From Treponema sp. (GTDB lineage: Bacteria > Spirochaetota > Spirochaetia > Treponematales > Breznakiellaceae): DNA of 6,180 nt. The stretch is taken from the NCBI GenBank assembly GCA_009785545.1, contig WQWD01000149.1:1-6180 (forward strand). The letters run 5' to 3'. Under the pieces are notes generated by a model. The model saw only the letters and a list, made by a program, of their open reading frames with translations, was not told the origin of the DNA and did not search any database. This document shows positions 1 to 5,807 of this stretch, one piece after another (positions within the stretch are counted from its first letter, which is position 1; each line of letters begins with the position of its first letter). A program made the position numbers and the translations under genes.

Positions 1-1
1 C

Positions 2-1147
2 CGTGTTCTGTGGGAGGTAATAAAAGAAAAACTAATACTCCCCTTTGTAGACCTTAAAACCGAATACTACGATCTTGGACTGAAAAACCGTGACAACACA
101 AACGACGAAGTAACCGTCAAATCGGCACAGGCAATCAAAAGGCTTGGCGTTGGTGTAAAATGCGCAACCATTACAGCCAACACGGAAAGAGTAAAAGAGT
201 ACGATCTAAAATACCTTCTCCCAAGCCCCAACGCAACAATCAGAGCAGAGCTTGACGGAACAGTGTTCCGCAAACCAATACAGGTTAACCGTGTAAAATC
301 GTCGGTTAATACATGGAAAGCGCCAATCGTAATCGGCCGCCACGCATACGGGGATGTCTACAAAGCCGCCGAAATGCAAATTGACGAGCCGGGCAAGGTA
401 GAAATCGTTTACACCAAAAAAGACGGCTCGGAAAAACGTATAAAAATAGCGGACTTTGAAGGAAGCGGTATCGTGCAGGGTATTCACAACTACGATGAAT
501 CGATCCGAAGTTTTGCCCGTGCATGTTTTCTTTACGCCATCGCCGAAAAACTTCCACTATGGTTTGCCACAAAAGATACTATCTCCAAAATTTACGACGG
601 CCGCTTTAAGGAGATATTTAACGAAGTTTACGAAAGCGAGTTTAAAGAAAAATGCGAGGCGGCAGGTATCGACTATTTTTATACACTAATTGACGATGCT
701 GTGGCTCGTGTAGTGAAAAGTGAAGGCGGCTTTTTGTGGGCTTGCAAGAATTATGACGGCGATGTGCAAAGCGACATGATCGCAAGCGCCGCAGGCAGTC
801 TCGCCATGATGACAAGTGTGTTGGTTTCTCCCTCAGGGTTTTTTGAATACGAGGCGGCTCACGGCACTGTGCAGCAGCACTACTACCGCTGGCAAAAAGG
901 CGAAAAGACAAGCACTAATCCAACAGCGCTTATTTTTGCGTGGAGCGGAGCGCTTGCCAAACGTGCCGAATTAGACGGCACTCCCGACTTGGCAGACTTC
1001 GCTAAACGGCTTGAGGCGGCAGTACTAAACACAATAGAAGCCGGAATAATGACAGGCGACCTCGCAAAGCTTTCAGATCCGCCCCCTGTCAAAATACTCA
1101 ACTCATGGGACTTCATCGACTGCCTAGCGGCAGGGCTAAAGTGCTAG
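2..1147 (+). CDS. icd: Isocitrate dehydrogenase, homodimeric eukaryote-type (5' end outside window)
   Basis: Oxidatively decarboxylates isocitrate to 2-oxoglutarate in the cytoplasm, feeding glutamate synthesis or the TCA cycle. The frame is open from base 2 and gives 381 residues. By memory alignment to human IDH1, the first visible residue matches Arg20, so about 19 residues are missing; the internal ATG at 263 is not the start. Substrate and metal residues are present: SPNATIR, TVFR, GRHAYGDVY (Arg132 equivalent at 338-340), the Lys in ATKDT, and YDGDVQSD with both metal-binding aspartates. The C-terminal AAHGTV and STNP motifs are also clear. An oddity lies in the cofactor site: the Arg that normally contacts the NADP 2'-phosphate (RH in human) is Gln (QQH at 872-880). 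A neighbouring Gln contributed by the other subunit is Arg (707-709). Coenzyme preference is therefore uncertain. The gene converges with the lol operon. Family is certain; NADP versus NAD use is not. Confidence 0.95.
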   Translation, partial: RVLWEVIKEKLILPFVDLKTEYYDLGLKNRDNTNDEVTVKSAQAIKRLGVGVKCATITANTERVKEYDLKYLLPSPNATIRAELDGTVFRKPIQVNRVKSSVNTWKAPIVIGRHAYGDVYKAAEMQIDEPGKVEIVYTKKDGSEKRIKIADFEGSGIVQGIHNYDESIRSFARACFLYAIAEKLPLWFATKDTISKIYDGRFKEIFNEVYESEFKEKCEAAGIDYFYTLIDDAVARVVKSEGGFLWACKNYDGDVQSDMIASAAGSLAMMTSVLVSPSGFFEYEAAHGTVQQHYYRWQKGEKTSTNPTALIFAWSGALAKRAELDGTPDLADFAKRLEAAVLNTIEAGIMTGDLAKLSDPPPVKILNSWDFIDCLAAGLKC

Positions 1148-1165
1148 CGGCGCAGGGTCAAGCTC

Positions 1166-1186
1166 TTAAGCACAAAAGGTGCTTAA
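1166..1186. terminator. Perfect hairpin TTAAGCAC-N5-GTGCTTAA, candidate bidirectional terminator
   Basis: An 8-bp perfect inverted repeat with a 5-base loop (AAAAG on the plus strand) lies 18 bases after the icd stop. The stem is moderately strong. On the plus strand it is followed by TCTGCTG rather than a T run, and on the minus strand by GAGCTTG, so it is not a textbook intrinsic terminator. It may instead block RNA 3'-end decay or need Rho. Its position between convergent genes is the main support. Confidence 0.4.
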
Positions 1187-1231
1187 TCTGCTGTTAGGTG
1201 GTAACCGCACAGTTAGGTACTAAAGCACCTT
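1176..1231. repeat. 9-bp inverted repeat AAGGTGCTT / AAGCACCTT that competes with the adjacent hairpin
   Basis: AAGGTGCTT at 1176-1184 is perfectly complementary to AAGCACCTT at 1223-1231, enclosing 38 bases. The left arm overlaps the right arm of the 1166-1186 hairpin, so the two structures cannot form at once in the same RNA. The enclosed loop holds two GTTAGGT copies. Whether this matters in vivo cannot be told from sequence alone. Confidence 0.45.
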
Positions 1232-1249
1232 AACCCCACCGTTAGGTGG
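1193..1249. repeat. Three GTTAGGT direct repeats
   Basis: GTTAGGT occurs at 1193-1199, 1212-1218 and 1241-1247. The first and third copies extend to GTTAGGTGG. Start-to-start spacing is 19 and 29 bases, so they are not a regular tandem array. The third copy overlaps the last codons of the lolE-like gene on the minus strand. They could be remnants of a dispersed intergenic repeat family or chance in a short biased region. Confidence 0.4.
1236..1249. terminator. Hairpin CCACC-GTTA-GGTGG at the lolE stop, candidate icd terminator
   Basis: A GC-rich 5-bp perfect stem with a tetraloop. On the plus strand it is followed by ATTTTC, a short T run, so it could terminate icd transcripts. The minus-strand stop codon of the lolE-like gene (TAA, 1244-1242) sits in the loop. 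The stem is short and the T run has only four bases, so confidence is limited. Confidence 0.4.
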
Positions 1250-2504
1250 ATTTTCGCAACAGGTCCATTGGTTTTAGTCTGCCTGCTTTGCGAGCGGGAA
1301 TCCACGAGGCTAGTACGGAACATAAAACGGCAAAAATCCCTATCATCAATACAGTGTTCCAGTCGATAATTATCGGGATTGTTTCAAGGTAAAAACCGGG
1401 GTCGAGTATGCTGACTTCGCCGCCGTCGAATAACCTTGAGAAGAAACTCAAAAACCTTTCCAAACCTCGAATTAACTCGTTGATGTTGCTGCCTATCAAA
1501 AGCCCGACACCAATACCGATGATACTGCCGACAAGCCCTGTCAGAAAACCGCCCCACAGAAAAATGCCTGTTACACCTCTTACAGTGCCGCCGGTTACTT
1601 TTAAAACAGCAATGTCTTTGCGGCGTTCCAAAGCAAGCATACTTGTAGCAGACGATACATTTACCGCCGCTACAATTACAATAAGTGCCATGATAAACAA
1701 TAAAAGCTGTCTGGATGTTTGATAAGAACGATACTGCGAGCGGAGCAAATCTTTCCATGTAAATACGGAAAACCTGCCGTCTAATTCGTCATGTATTGCA
1801 AACAAATAGTTTTCCACTTCCCTGTACGGGCTGTCAATTTTTACAAGCAGGCTCATTTGAGTATTCTCAGGGGCAAAGACCCGCCGCCCTCCTTCAAAAC
1901 TGATAATACACCATAAAGCATCCAGCTCGTTATACCCGCTTGTCATGATTCCTCGTACAGTAAACGGAGCCATTCTTGGCCGAAAGCCTGCGTCTGTATC
2001 TCTTACGGTCATCAGCCGGACAGTATCGCCTACACTAGCGCCGATATTTTCCGCCAGCGTTTGCCCAAGCACAATGTCACGATCCGTTTGAGGGCTGTGT
2101 TCTCCGTCAATGACGATTAAAAATTGAGCGCCGGCGCTGTCGTCCCAAAACGAAGGATCTACCGCACGGACAGAAACCCCTGTTCTTCCTGTTCGCCCGG
2201 CTAAAACACCCATTCCCCTTCTCTCAGGCCATACTCCCCTGATTCCTTCGATTTGATTGATCCTTTCGACAGTGTCTTCGATCTCGTTATCGGGAACATT
2301 AAACACCTGCAGATGAGCCGTTCCAAGTTCGATAAATCTGTCGAGGATTCCTCTTATCATGCCGTCAGCTACAATCAAGGTTACGATTATCGGAACAAGG
2401 CTTACGGCAATTCCGGCAGCCGCCCCCCTAAGAAAACGTGCGCCTTCATGCGCTCTTGCCCATAAATATCTTAGTGCGATAAAAAAAGCGGCGTTTGTTT
2501 TCAA
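1242..2504 (-). CDS. lolE: LolE-type lipoprotein-releasing ABC transporter permease
   Basis: Inner-membrane permease of the LolCDE complex, which extracts outer-membrane-destined lipoproteins and hands them to a periplasmic carrier. The protein has 420 residues, close to E. coli LolE. A cytoplasmic N-terminus with the family-like start FFIALRYL is followed by TM1 (about 27-47), a large periplasmic domain (about 50-265), then TM2 (267-288), TM3 (312-338) and TM4 (384-403). A conserved cytoplasmic segment after TM2 (ALERRKDIAVLKVTGGT, 291-307) probably contacts the ATPase, and FYLETIP (371-377) before TM4 is a family hallmark. The TTG start at 2504 overlaps the lolD stop by 4 bases (TTGA) and has a Shine-Dalgarno; the next ATG would delete TM1. 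The usual VMNGF motif after TM1 is replaced by VADGM, so this subunit is the more diverged of the pair. The C/E assignment is by gene order and is tentative; the family is clear. Confidence 0.87.
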   Translation of the reverse strand: MKTNAAFFIALRYLWARAHEGARFLRGAAAGIAVSLVPIIVTLIVADGMIRGILDRFIELGTAHLQVFNVPDNEIEDTVERINQIEGIRGVWPERRGMGVLAGRTGRTGVSVRAVDPSFWDDSAGAQFLIVIDGEHSPQTDRDIVLGQTLAENIGASVGDTVRLMTVRDTDAGFRPRMAPFTVRGIMTSGYNELDALWCIISFEGGRRVFAPENTQMSLLVKIDSPYREVENYLFAIHDELDGRFSVFTWKDLLRSQYRSYQTSRQLLLFIMALIVIVAAVNVSSATSMLALERRKDIAVLKVTGGTVRGVTGIFLWGGFLTGLVGSIIGIGVGLLIGSNINELIRGLERFLSFFSRLFDGGEVSILDPGFYLETIPIIIDWNTVLMIGIFAVLCSVLASWIPARKAGRLKPMDLLRKST

Positions 2505-3220
2505 TCGCTTATCCCTTCTTCTTCCAAAAGCTTTCCGTTCTCCAAACTAAAACACACAGAAGCTTTTCCGGCAACTTTTCTGTCATGCGTAACAACAATC
2601 AAAGTTTTCCCTCTTTTTTGAGCACTTTCGTAAAGCAATGCGGCAGCCATATCTCTGTTCTGCGGATCGAGGTTTCCTGTAGGCTCGTCAGCTAAAATTA
2701 TCTGAGGATCGTTAACCATCGAACGAGCTACTGCCACTCTCTGCCTTTCCCCGCCCGACAACTGTGACGGAAAATGTCCTTTGCGATTTTCCAGATTTAC
2801 ATCAGCCAAAAGAGCTGCAGCTCTTTCTATGGCTTCTTTTTTCTTCATTCCGGCGATAAAAGCCGGCAGCATTATGTTTTCTAACGCCGTAAAATCTTTT
2901 AACAAATAATGAAACTGAAAAATAAAACCAATATGTTTTGAACGATAAACAGACATTTCTTTTTCAGAAAGCGCCGTTATATCGATTTTTTTATCAATAC
3001 CGATAAAAACGCTTCCTTCGTCAGTTTTATCCAAACCGCCGATTATGTTAAGAAGCGTACTTTTACCGCTGCCGCTCGAGCCCCTGATAGCAACAGAATC
3101 GCCCTGTTCAATTTCTAAATCAATTCCTTTTAAAATATGAAGCGTTTCGTTTCCTGACGCATAATTTTTAACAATGTTTTTTACTGTCAGCAGAATATTT
3201 TTTTGCTTAACATCACTCAT
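2501..3220 (-). CDS. lolD: LolD, ATPase of the lipoprotein-releasing ABC transporter
   Basis: Cytoplasmic ATP-binding subunit that powers lipoprotein extraction by the two flanking permeases. The protein has 239 residues; E. coli LolD has 233. All nucleotide-binding-domain motifs are intact: Walker A GSSGSGKST (47-55), Q-loop Gln102, signature LSGGERQR (154-161), Walker B ending ILADE with catalytic Glu179, D-loop GNLD (182-185) and H-loop His212. The stretch GLDKTDEGS and the AVARS after the signature are typical of the LolD/MacB ATPase subgroup. The absence of a fused membrane domain and the two flanking LolC/E permeases favour LolD over MacB. I chose the ATG at 3220 because GGAGG stands 9 bases upstream and the protein then starts like family members. 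The frame is open back to 3301, but that extension (RRLLPHGLRQPE and so on) looks like out-of-frame lolC. The start overlaps the lolC stop by 8 bases (ATGAGTGA), indicating translational coupling. Confidence 0.96.
   Translation of the reverse strand: MSDVKQKNILLTVKNIVKNYASGNETLHILKGIDLEIEQGDSVAIRGSSGSGKSTLLNIIGGLDKTDEGSVFIGIDKKIDITALSEKEMSVYRSKHIGFIFQFHYLLKDFTALENIMLPAFIAGMKKKEAIERAAALLADVNLENRKGHFPSQLSGGERQRVAVARSMVNDPQIILADEPTGNLDPQNRDMAAALLYESAQKRGKTLIVVTHDRKVAGKASVCFSLENGKLLEEEGISD
2512..2517 (-). promoter_or_regulatory. Shine-Dalgarno of lolE-like gene (AAGGGA)
   Basis: AAGGGA lies inside the end of lolD, 7 bases upstream of the TTG at 2504-2502. It supports the TTG start and re-initiation directly after the lolD stop. 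Confidence 0.65.
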
Positions 3221-4505
3221 AACGTAATACCTCCGCCGGTTGTATTTTTGTAATTCTGGCTGACGCAAACCATGCGGCAGCAAACGCCGATAAAAAACCA
3301 AATAAAAATATCATTACTACTTCAAACGGCAGTATTCTTGACGGGATTTCCCTCAGGTAAAAAACCGCAGGCGAAAAAACAGTAAATTGCCCCGACAATC
3401 CCAGTCCCAAATGAAAAGCGACAACATTTATTATGTCAATAATAAAATTAACGATGTTTTCTATTGCCGTAAAAAAAGACTGTATATTTGACGCTACCCA
3501 AATTCCAAAAACAAGTCCGATACCCGCCCCTGTTAAACCGACAATAGCTCCGTCAAGAATAAAAACAAAACGTACTTGTCTTTGCGTTCCGCCAATGGCA
3601 CGTAACAGCCCGATTTCTTCACGTCGTTGAAGCACTGCCCTTCTCTGCGCCTGAAAAATATTTAATCCTACTACAATAAAAATTAAACCCACCAGAATAA
3701 ACATAAAAAGTTTTTCGGTTCTTAACGCTCCAAAAAACGCACGGTTATAATCTCTCCAGCTCGATATTCGAGCCTCATGGAAAACTTCAGGCATATTCCG
3801 ATTTGCCCTCTCAAGGGTACTTCTGTCATTAAAACGATTATTGATTTTTATTCCCAAAAGCAGTCTGCTCTCATTGTCGAGTAACGGCACACAGTCTATG
3901 TTGATAAAAGCCCAACTGTTATCAAATTCGTAATAACCTGATCTGAAAATCCCTCTGACTGTAAATGTTTCTACGCCGCCTTCATCTTCGGCGGATAAAA
4001 TTCCTGTAATAGAAAAAAGCGTAATAACATCAGATAAACCAACACCCAGCCTTCGGGCAAGTTCAGAGCCTAACAAAATTGACCGTGGGTTCGATATATC
4101 AAAAAAACCTGCTTCAAAATCCAAATGACTTGCCATCCCGCTGTCAATTTCAAGTGTATCTTCACGAAGCCCTCTGACTAAAACTCCCTGCTGACCTGTC
4201 CTTCTGCCTCTTGCAAGAGCCTGAAATTCCTTAAACGGAACTGCCGCCCTTACGCCCGGAATAGTGAATATGAATTCCTGTAATTCTTCTGTTTTTTCCT
4301 GCGGAAAAGAATCTACTCGTAAATGGTAGGAAGATATTTCCAAAATACTTTCGATAAAACCTAACTGAAATCCGTTCATAACAGAGATAATTACAATCAA
4401 AGCGAATACGCCGAAAGCAATTCCCAAAACAGACAAAACAGGGGAATTTCCACGTCCTTTAAAAAGGTATCTTGAAGCAACAAATAAAGTCCAGGATTTT
4501 TTCAA
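3213..4505 (-). CDS. lolC: LolC-type lipoprotein-releasing ABC transporter permease
   Basis: Inner-membrane permease pairing with LolD and the downstream LolE-type subunit to release lipoproteins into the periplasm. The protein has 430 residues; E. coli LolC has about 400. Order: family-like N-terminus LFVASRYLF (7-15); TM1 (about 25-42) running into the hallmark VMNGF (42-46); periplasmic domain (about 47-262); TM2 (266-285); cytoplasmic contact segment RREEIGLLRAIGGT (294-307); TM3 (314-337); FYLREIP (382-388) and TM4 (394-414). Between TM3 and FYLREIP lies a hydrophobic segment (about 338-380) roughly 20 residues longer than the equivalent in the partner permease. The TTG start at 4505 follows the stop of the upstream gene with no gap and has AAGGA 8 bases upstream; no ATG alternative keeps TM1. 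Which of the two permeases is functionally LolC (carrier-binding) cannot be settled by eye; the name follows operon order and the conserved MNGF. Confidence 0.88.
   Translation of the reverse strand: MKKSWTLFVASRYLFKGRGNSPVLSVLGIAFGVFALIVIISVMNGFQLGFIESILEISSYHLRVDSFPQEKTEELQEFIFTIPGVRAAVPFKEFQALARGRRTGQQGVLVRGLREDTLEIDSGMASHLDFEAGFFDISNPRSILLGSELARRLGVGLSDVITLFSITGILSAEDEGGVETFTVRGIFRSGYYEFDNSWAFINIDCVPLLDNESRLLLGIKINNRFNDRSTLERANRNMPEVFHEARISSWRDYNRAFFGALRTEKLFMFILVGLIFIVVGLNIFQAQRRAVLQRREEIGLLRAIGGTQRQVRFVFILDGAIVGLTGAGIGLVFGIWVASNIQSFFTAIENIVNFIIDIINVVAFHLGLGLSGQFTVFSPAVFYLREIPSRILPFEVVMIFLFGFLSAFAAAWFASARITKIQPAEVLRYE
3230..3234 (-). promoter_or_regulatory. Shine-Dalgarno of lolD (GGAGG)
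   Basis: A perfect GGAGG core sits 9 bases upstream of the ATG at 3220-3218, within the last codons of lolC. It decides the lolD start against the longer open frame reaching 3301. Confidence 0.8.
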
Positions 4506-5807
4506 TTATCGCATCCTTGTCTCAGAAATTTTTCTGCCGTCTTCCCATACAGCCCGTAAAACTAAAACATTATTCATATAAAGGTCTTCGATTTCTGTAT
4601 TGTTTTCCATACGGACAACACGCTCGATAGCGCCATCACGGTAATTTCTTTCAGCTATTAAATTTCCCGCAGAATCATATTCAAACTCAGCTCTAAGCTC
4701 GGTATCGCCCCGCACTTTTATCATTGTCAAAATACGGTCGTTGTCCCATATATTTGTAATAACCCAAACGCTTTCATCTTCATCATCAAAAAGGGTTTTT
4801 CTTAAAGTTCTGCCCCTTTCATCGTTTTCAAATACAATCGTCGAGTGAATATACGCAAAAATATCACCAAAGAAAACAGGGAACACATTCAGCCTTTGAC
4901 CGATAAAAGATTCGTCACCTAACGCATCTAAAGTGTGTCTTGGGAATGTAATCCTTACAGGAATATCGTTTATAAGGGTATCTCGGTAAAATGTACGTTC
5001 CATTGCTCTTAATGTCATGGAACGGGTATAGCGGTAAAAGTCTCTGTAATTTAAATCAAATTGATTGGTTTCTTCATTCCATAAAAGATGGGCAGAGCTG
5101 ATTATCACATTAATATTGTATTCGTGTTCAATTTTGGTTATTCCGCTAAAATCCGAAAACCTGTATTCGGTTACAATAAAAGAATTTTCGTTAAATATTT
5201 CGATAAAACCTGTTTTTCTGTTAGTTATAATGTATCTTAAATGATAATCTATTGGACGCACGCCATTAATAACAGAAGGCTCGGCATTTTCATATCCATT
5301 TTCGTTAGGTGAAATATTATCTTCGGTTTCCTGCTGCGGCGGCAGCATTAATACAGCGTTTACTCTTGTAGTCATGTTAGAGTCTCTTAATATCCACTGC
5401 GTACGAAATACTTCACCGTTTCTGTAAAGAACCCTAATCTCAGCCGAAAAATCAGTGTTATGAAAAGGGCGAATATAATCCGGCATATCATCCACCCGCA
5501 CTGAATCAATGGAAAGAGAATATTCGTTTCGTAAAGCGACAAAGCGTGAAAATATTTCTTCAATAGCCATACCACCGGCATTTGAACGAAACCAGCGCAC
5601 AGGTCTTATGATTTCAGGGATTTCTTCTTCATATTCTTCATATTCTTCATCTTCATACGCTGTTTCCAAATCTGGTTGATAATCATAAATGTCAAAAGTC
5701 AACAAAGGAACATCGGGGATTCCTCTGTCAAATTCCTGAGTCACGGCGATAAAACCTGCAAAAATGAGTAAAAACAAAATGCCTGTAACAATAATTCTTT
5801 TACTCAA
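4506..5807 (-). CDS. Unrecognised membrane-anchored, probably periplasmic protein in the ftsY-lol operon
   Basis: I do not recognise the family. With the TTG start at 5807 the protein has 433 residues. A short basic N-terminus (SKR) leads into one hydrophobic segment (about 5-22), without a lipobox or any cysteine, so it is either an uncleaved anchor or a signal peptide. A very acidic, tyrosine-rich linker (EDEEYEEYEEE, 52-62) follows, then a long domain rich in alternating hydrophobic and polar residues that suggests beta structure. The last 59 residues (375-433), beginning FEYDSAGNLIAERNYRDG, resemble YD/RHS- or MORN-like beta-hairpin repeats, though only about one unit is convincing. The start at 5807 overlaps the ftsY stop by 8 bases (TTGAGTAA) and has AAGGGAG 10 bases upstream; the longer TTG start at 5843 adds 12 residues and has a weaker site. 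The gene's stop abuts the lolC start, so it is co-translated with the Lol transporter and may act with it at the periplasmic face. That role is inferred from context alone. Confidence 0.85.
   Translation of the reverse strand: MSKRIIVTGILFLLIFAGFIAVTQEFDRGIPDVPLLTFDIYDYQPDLETAYEDEEYEEYEEEIPEIIRPVRWFRSNAGGMAIEEIFSRFVALRNEYSLSIDSVRVDDMPDYIRPFHNTDFSAEIRVLYRNGEVFRTQWILRDSNMTTRVNAVLMLPPQQETEDNISPNENGYENAEPSVINGVRPIDYHLRYIITNRKTGFIEIFNENSFIVTEYRFSDFSGITKIEHEYNINVIISSAHLLWNEETNQFDLNYRDFYRYTRSMTLRAMERTFYRDTLINDIPVRITFPRHTLDALGDESFIGQRLNVFPVFFGDIFAYIHSTIVFENDERGRTLRKTLFDDEDESVWVITNIWDNDRILTMIKVRGDTELRAEFEYDSAGNLIAERNYRDGAIERVVRMENNTEIEDLYMNNVLVLRAVWEDGRKISETRMR
4514..4518 (-). promoter_or_regulatory. 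Shine-Dalgarno of lolC-like gene (AAGGA)
   Basis: AAGGA lies in the final codons of the upstream gene, 8 bases before the TTG at 4505-4503. The TAA stop and the TTG are directly adjacent, so this site supports both the unusual start and coupled translation. Confidence 0.65.
5625..5657. repeat. 9-bp tandem repeat (TTCTTCATA) encoding the acidic Glu-Glu-Tyr linker
   Basis: Two exact units (5625-5633, 5634-5642), one with a single mismatch (5643-5651) and a partial fourth. The unit length is a multiple of three, so copy changes would keep the frame and only lengthen or shorten the acidic linker of the unknown protein. Confidence 0.6.

Larger units (their letters stand above)
1148..1241. other. 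Convergent intergenic region rich in inverted and direct repeats
   Basis: This is the only non-coding stretch in the window. It separates the icd stop from the stop of the converging lolE-like gene. It holds an 8-bp hairpin (1166-1186), a 9-bp stem that competes with it (1176-1184 with 1223-1231), and two copies of GTTAGGT (1193-1199, 1212-1218); a third copy begins at 1241 and runs into the neighbouring gene. I see no plausible small ORF or promoter. The most economical reading is a bidirectional terminator region, although no arm is followed by a long T run. Confidence 0.7.

Noticed and set aside
642..911. Antisense open frame over icd
   Set aside because: Composition is a shadow of the IDH codons; there is no Shine-Dalgarno or recognisable domain.
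263..1147. ATG at 263 as the start of isocitrate dehydrogenase
   Set aside because: The same frame is open to base 2 and encodes conserved IDH sequence (VKCATIT, SPNATIR) upstream of this ATG, so it is internal.
1193..1249. CRISPR-like array from the GTTAGGT repeats
   Set aside because: Units are 7-9 bases with irregular short spacing, far from CRISPR repeat and spacer sizes.
1384..1758. Long open frame overlapping lolE on the same strand, and a plus-strand frame at 1408-1722
   Set aside because: Both are out-of-frame or antisense to a clear conserved permease, have low-complexity Cys/Arg- or Pro/Thr-rich translations and show no family resemblance.
3221..3301. Longer LolD start at 3301
   Set aside because: The added 27 residues do not resemble LolD and lie over the conserved lolC end; the ATG at 3220 has a GGAGG at 9 bases.
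2501..4505. MacAB-type macrolide exporter or FtsEX instead of LolCDE
   Set aside because: The ATPase is not fused to a permease, there are two distinct LolC/E-length permeases with MNGF and FYLxxIP hallmarks, and there is no MacA-like adaptor. FtsX is shorter and pairs with a single FtsE.
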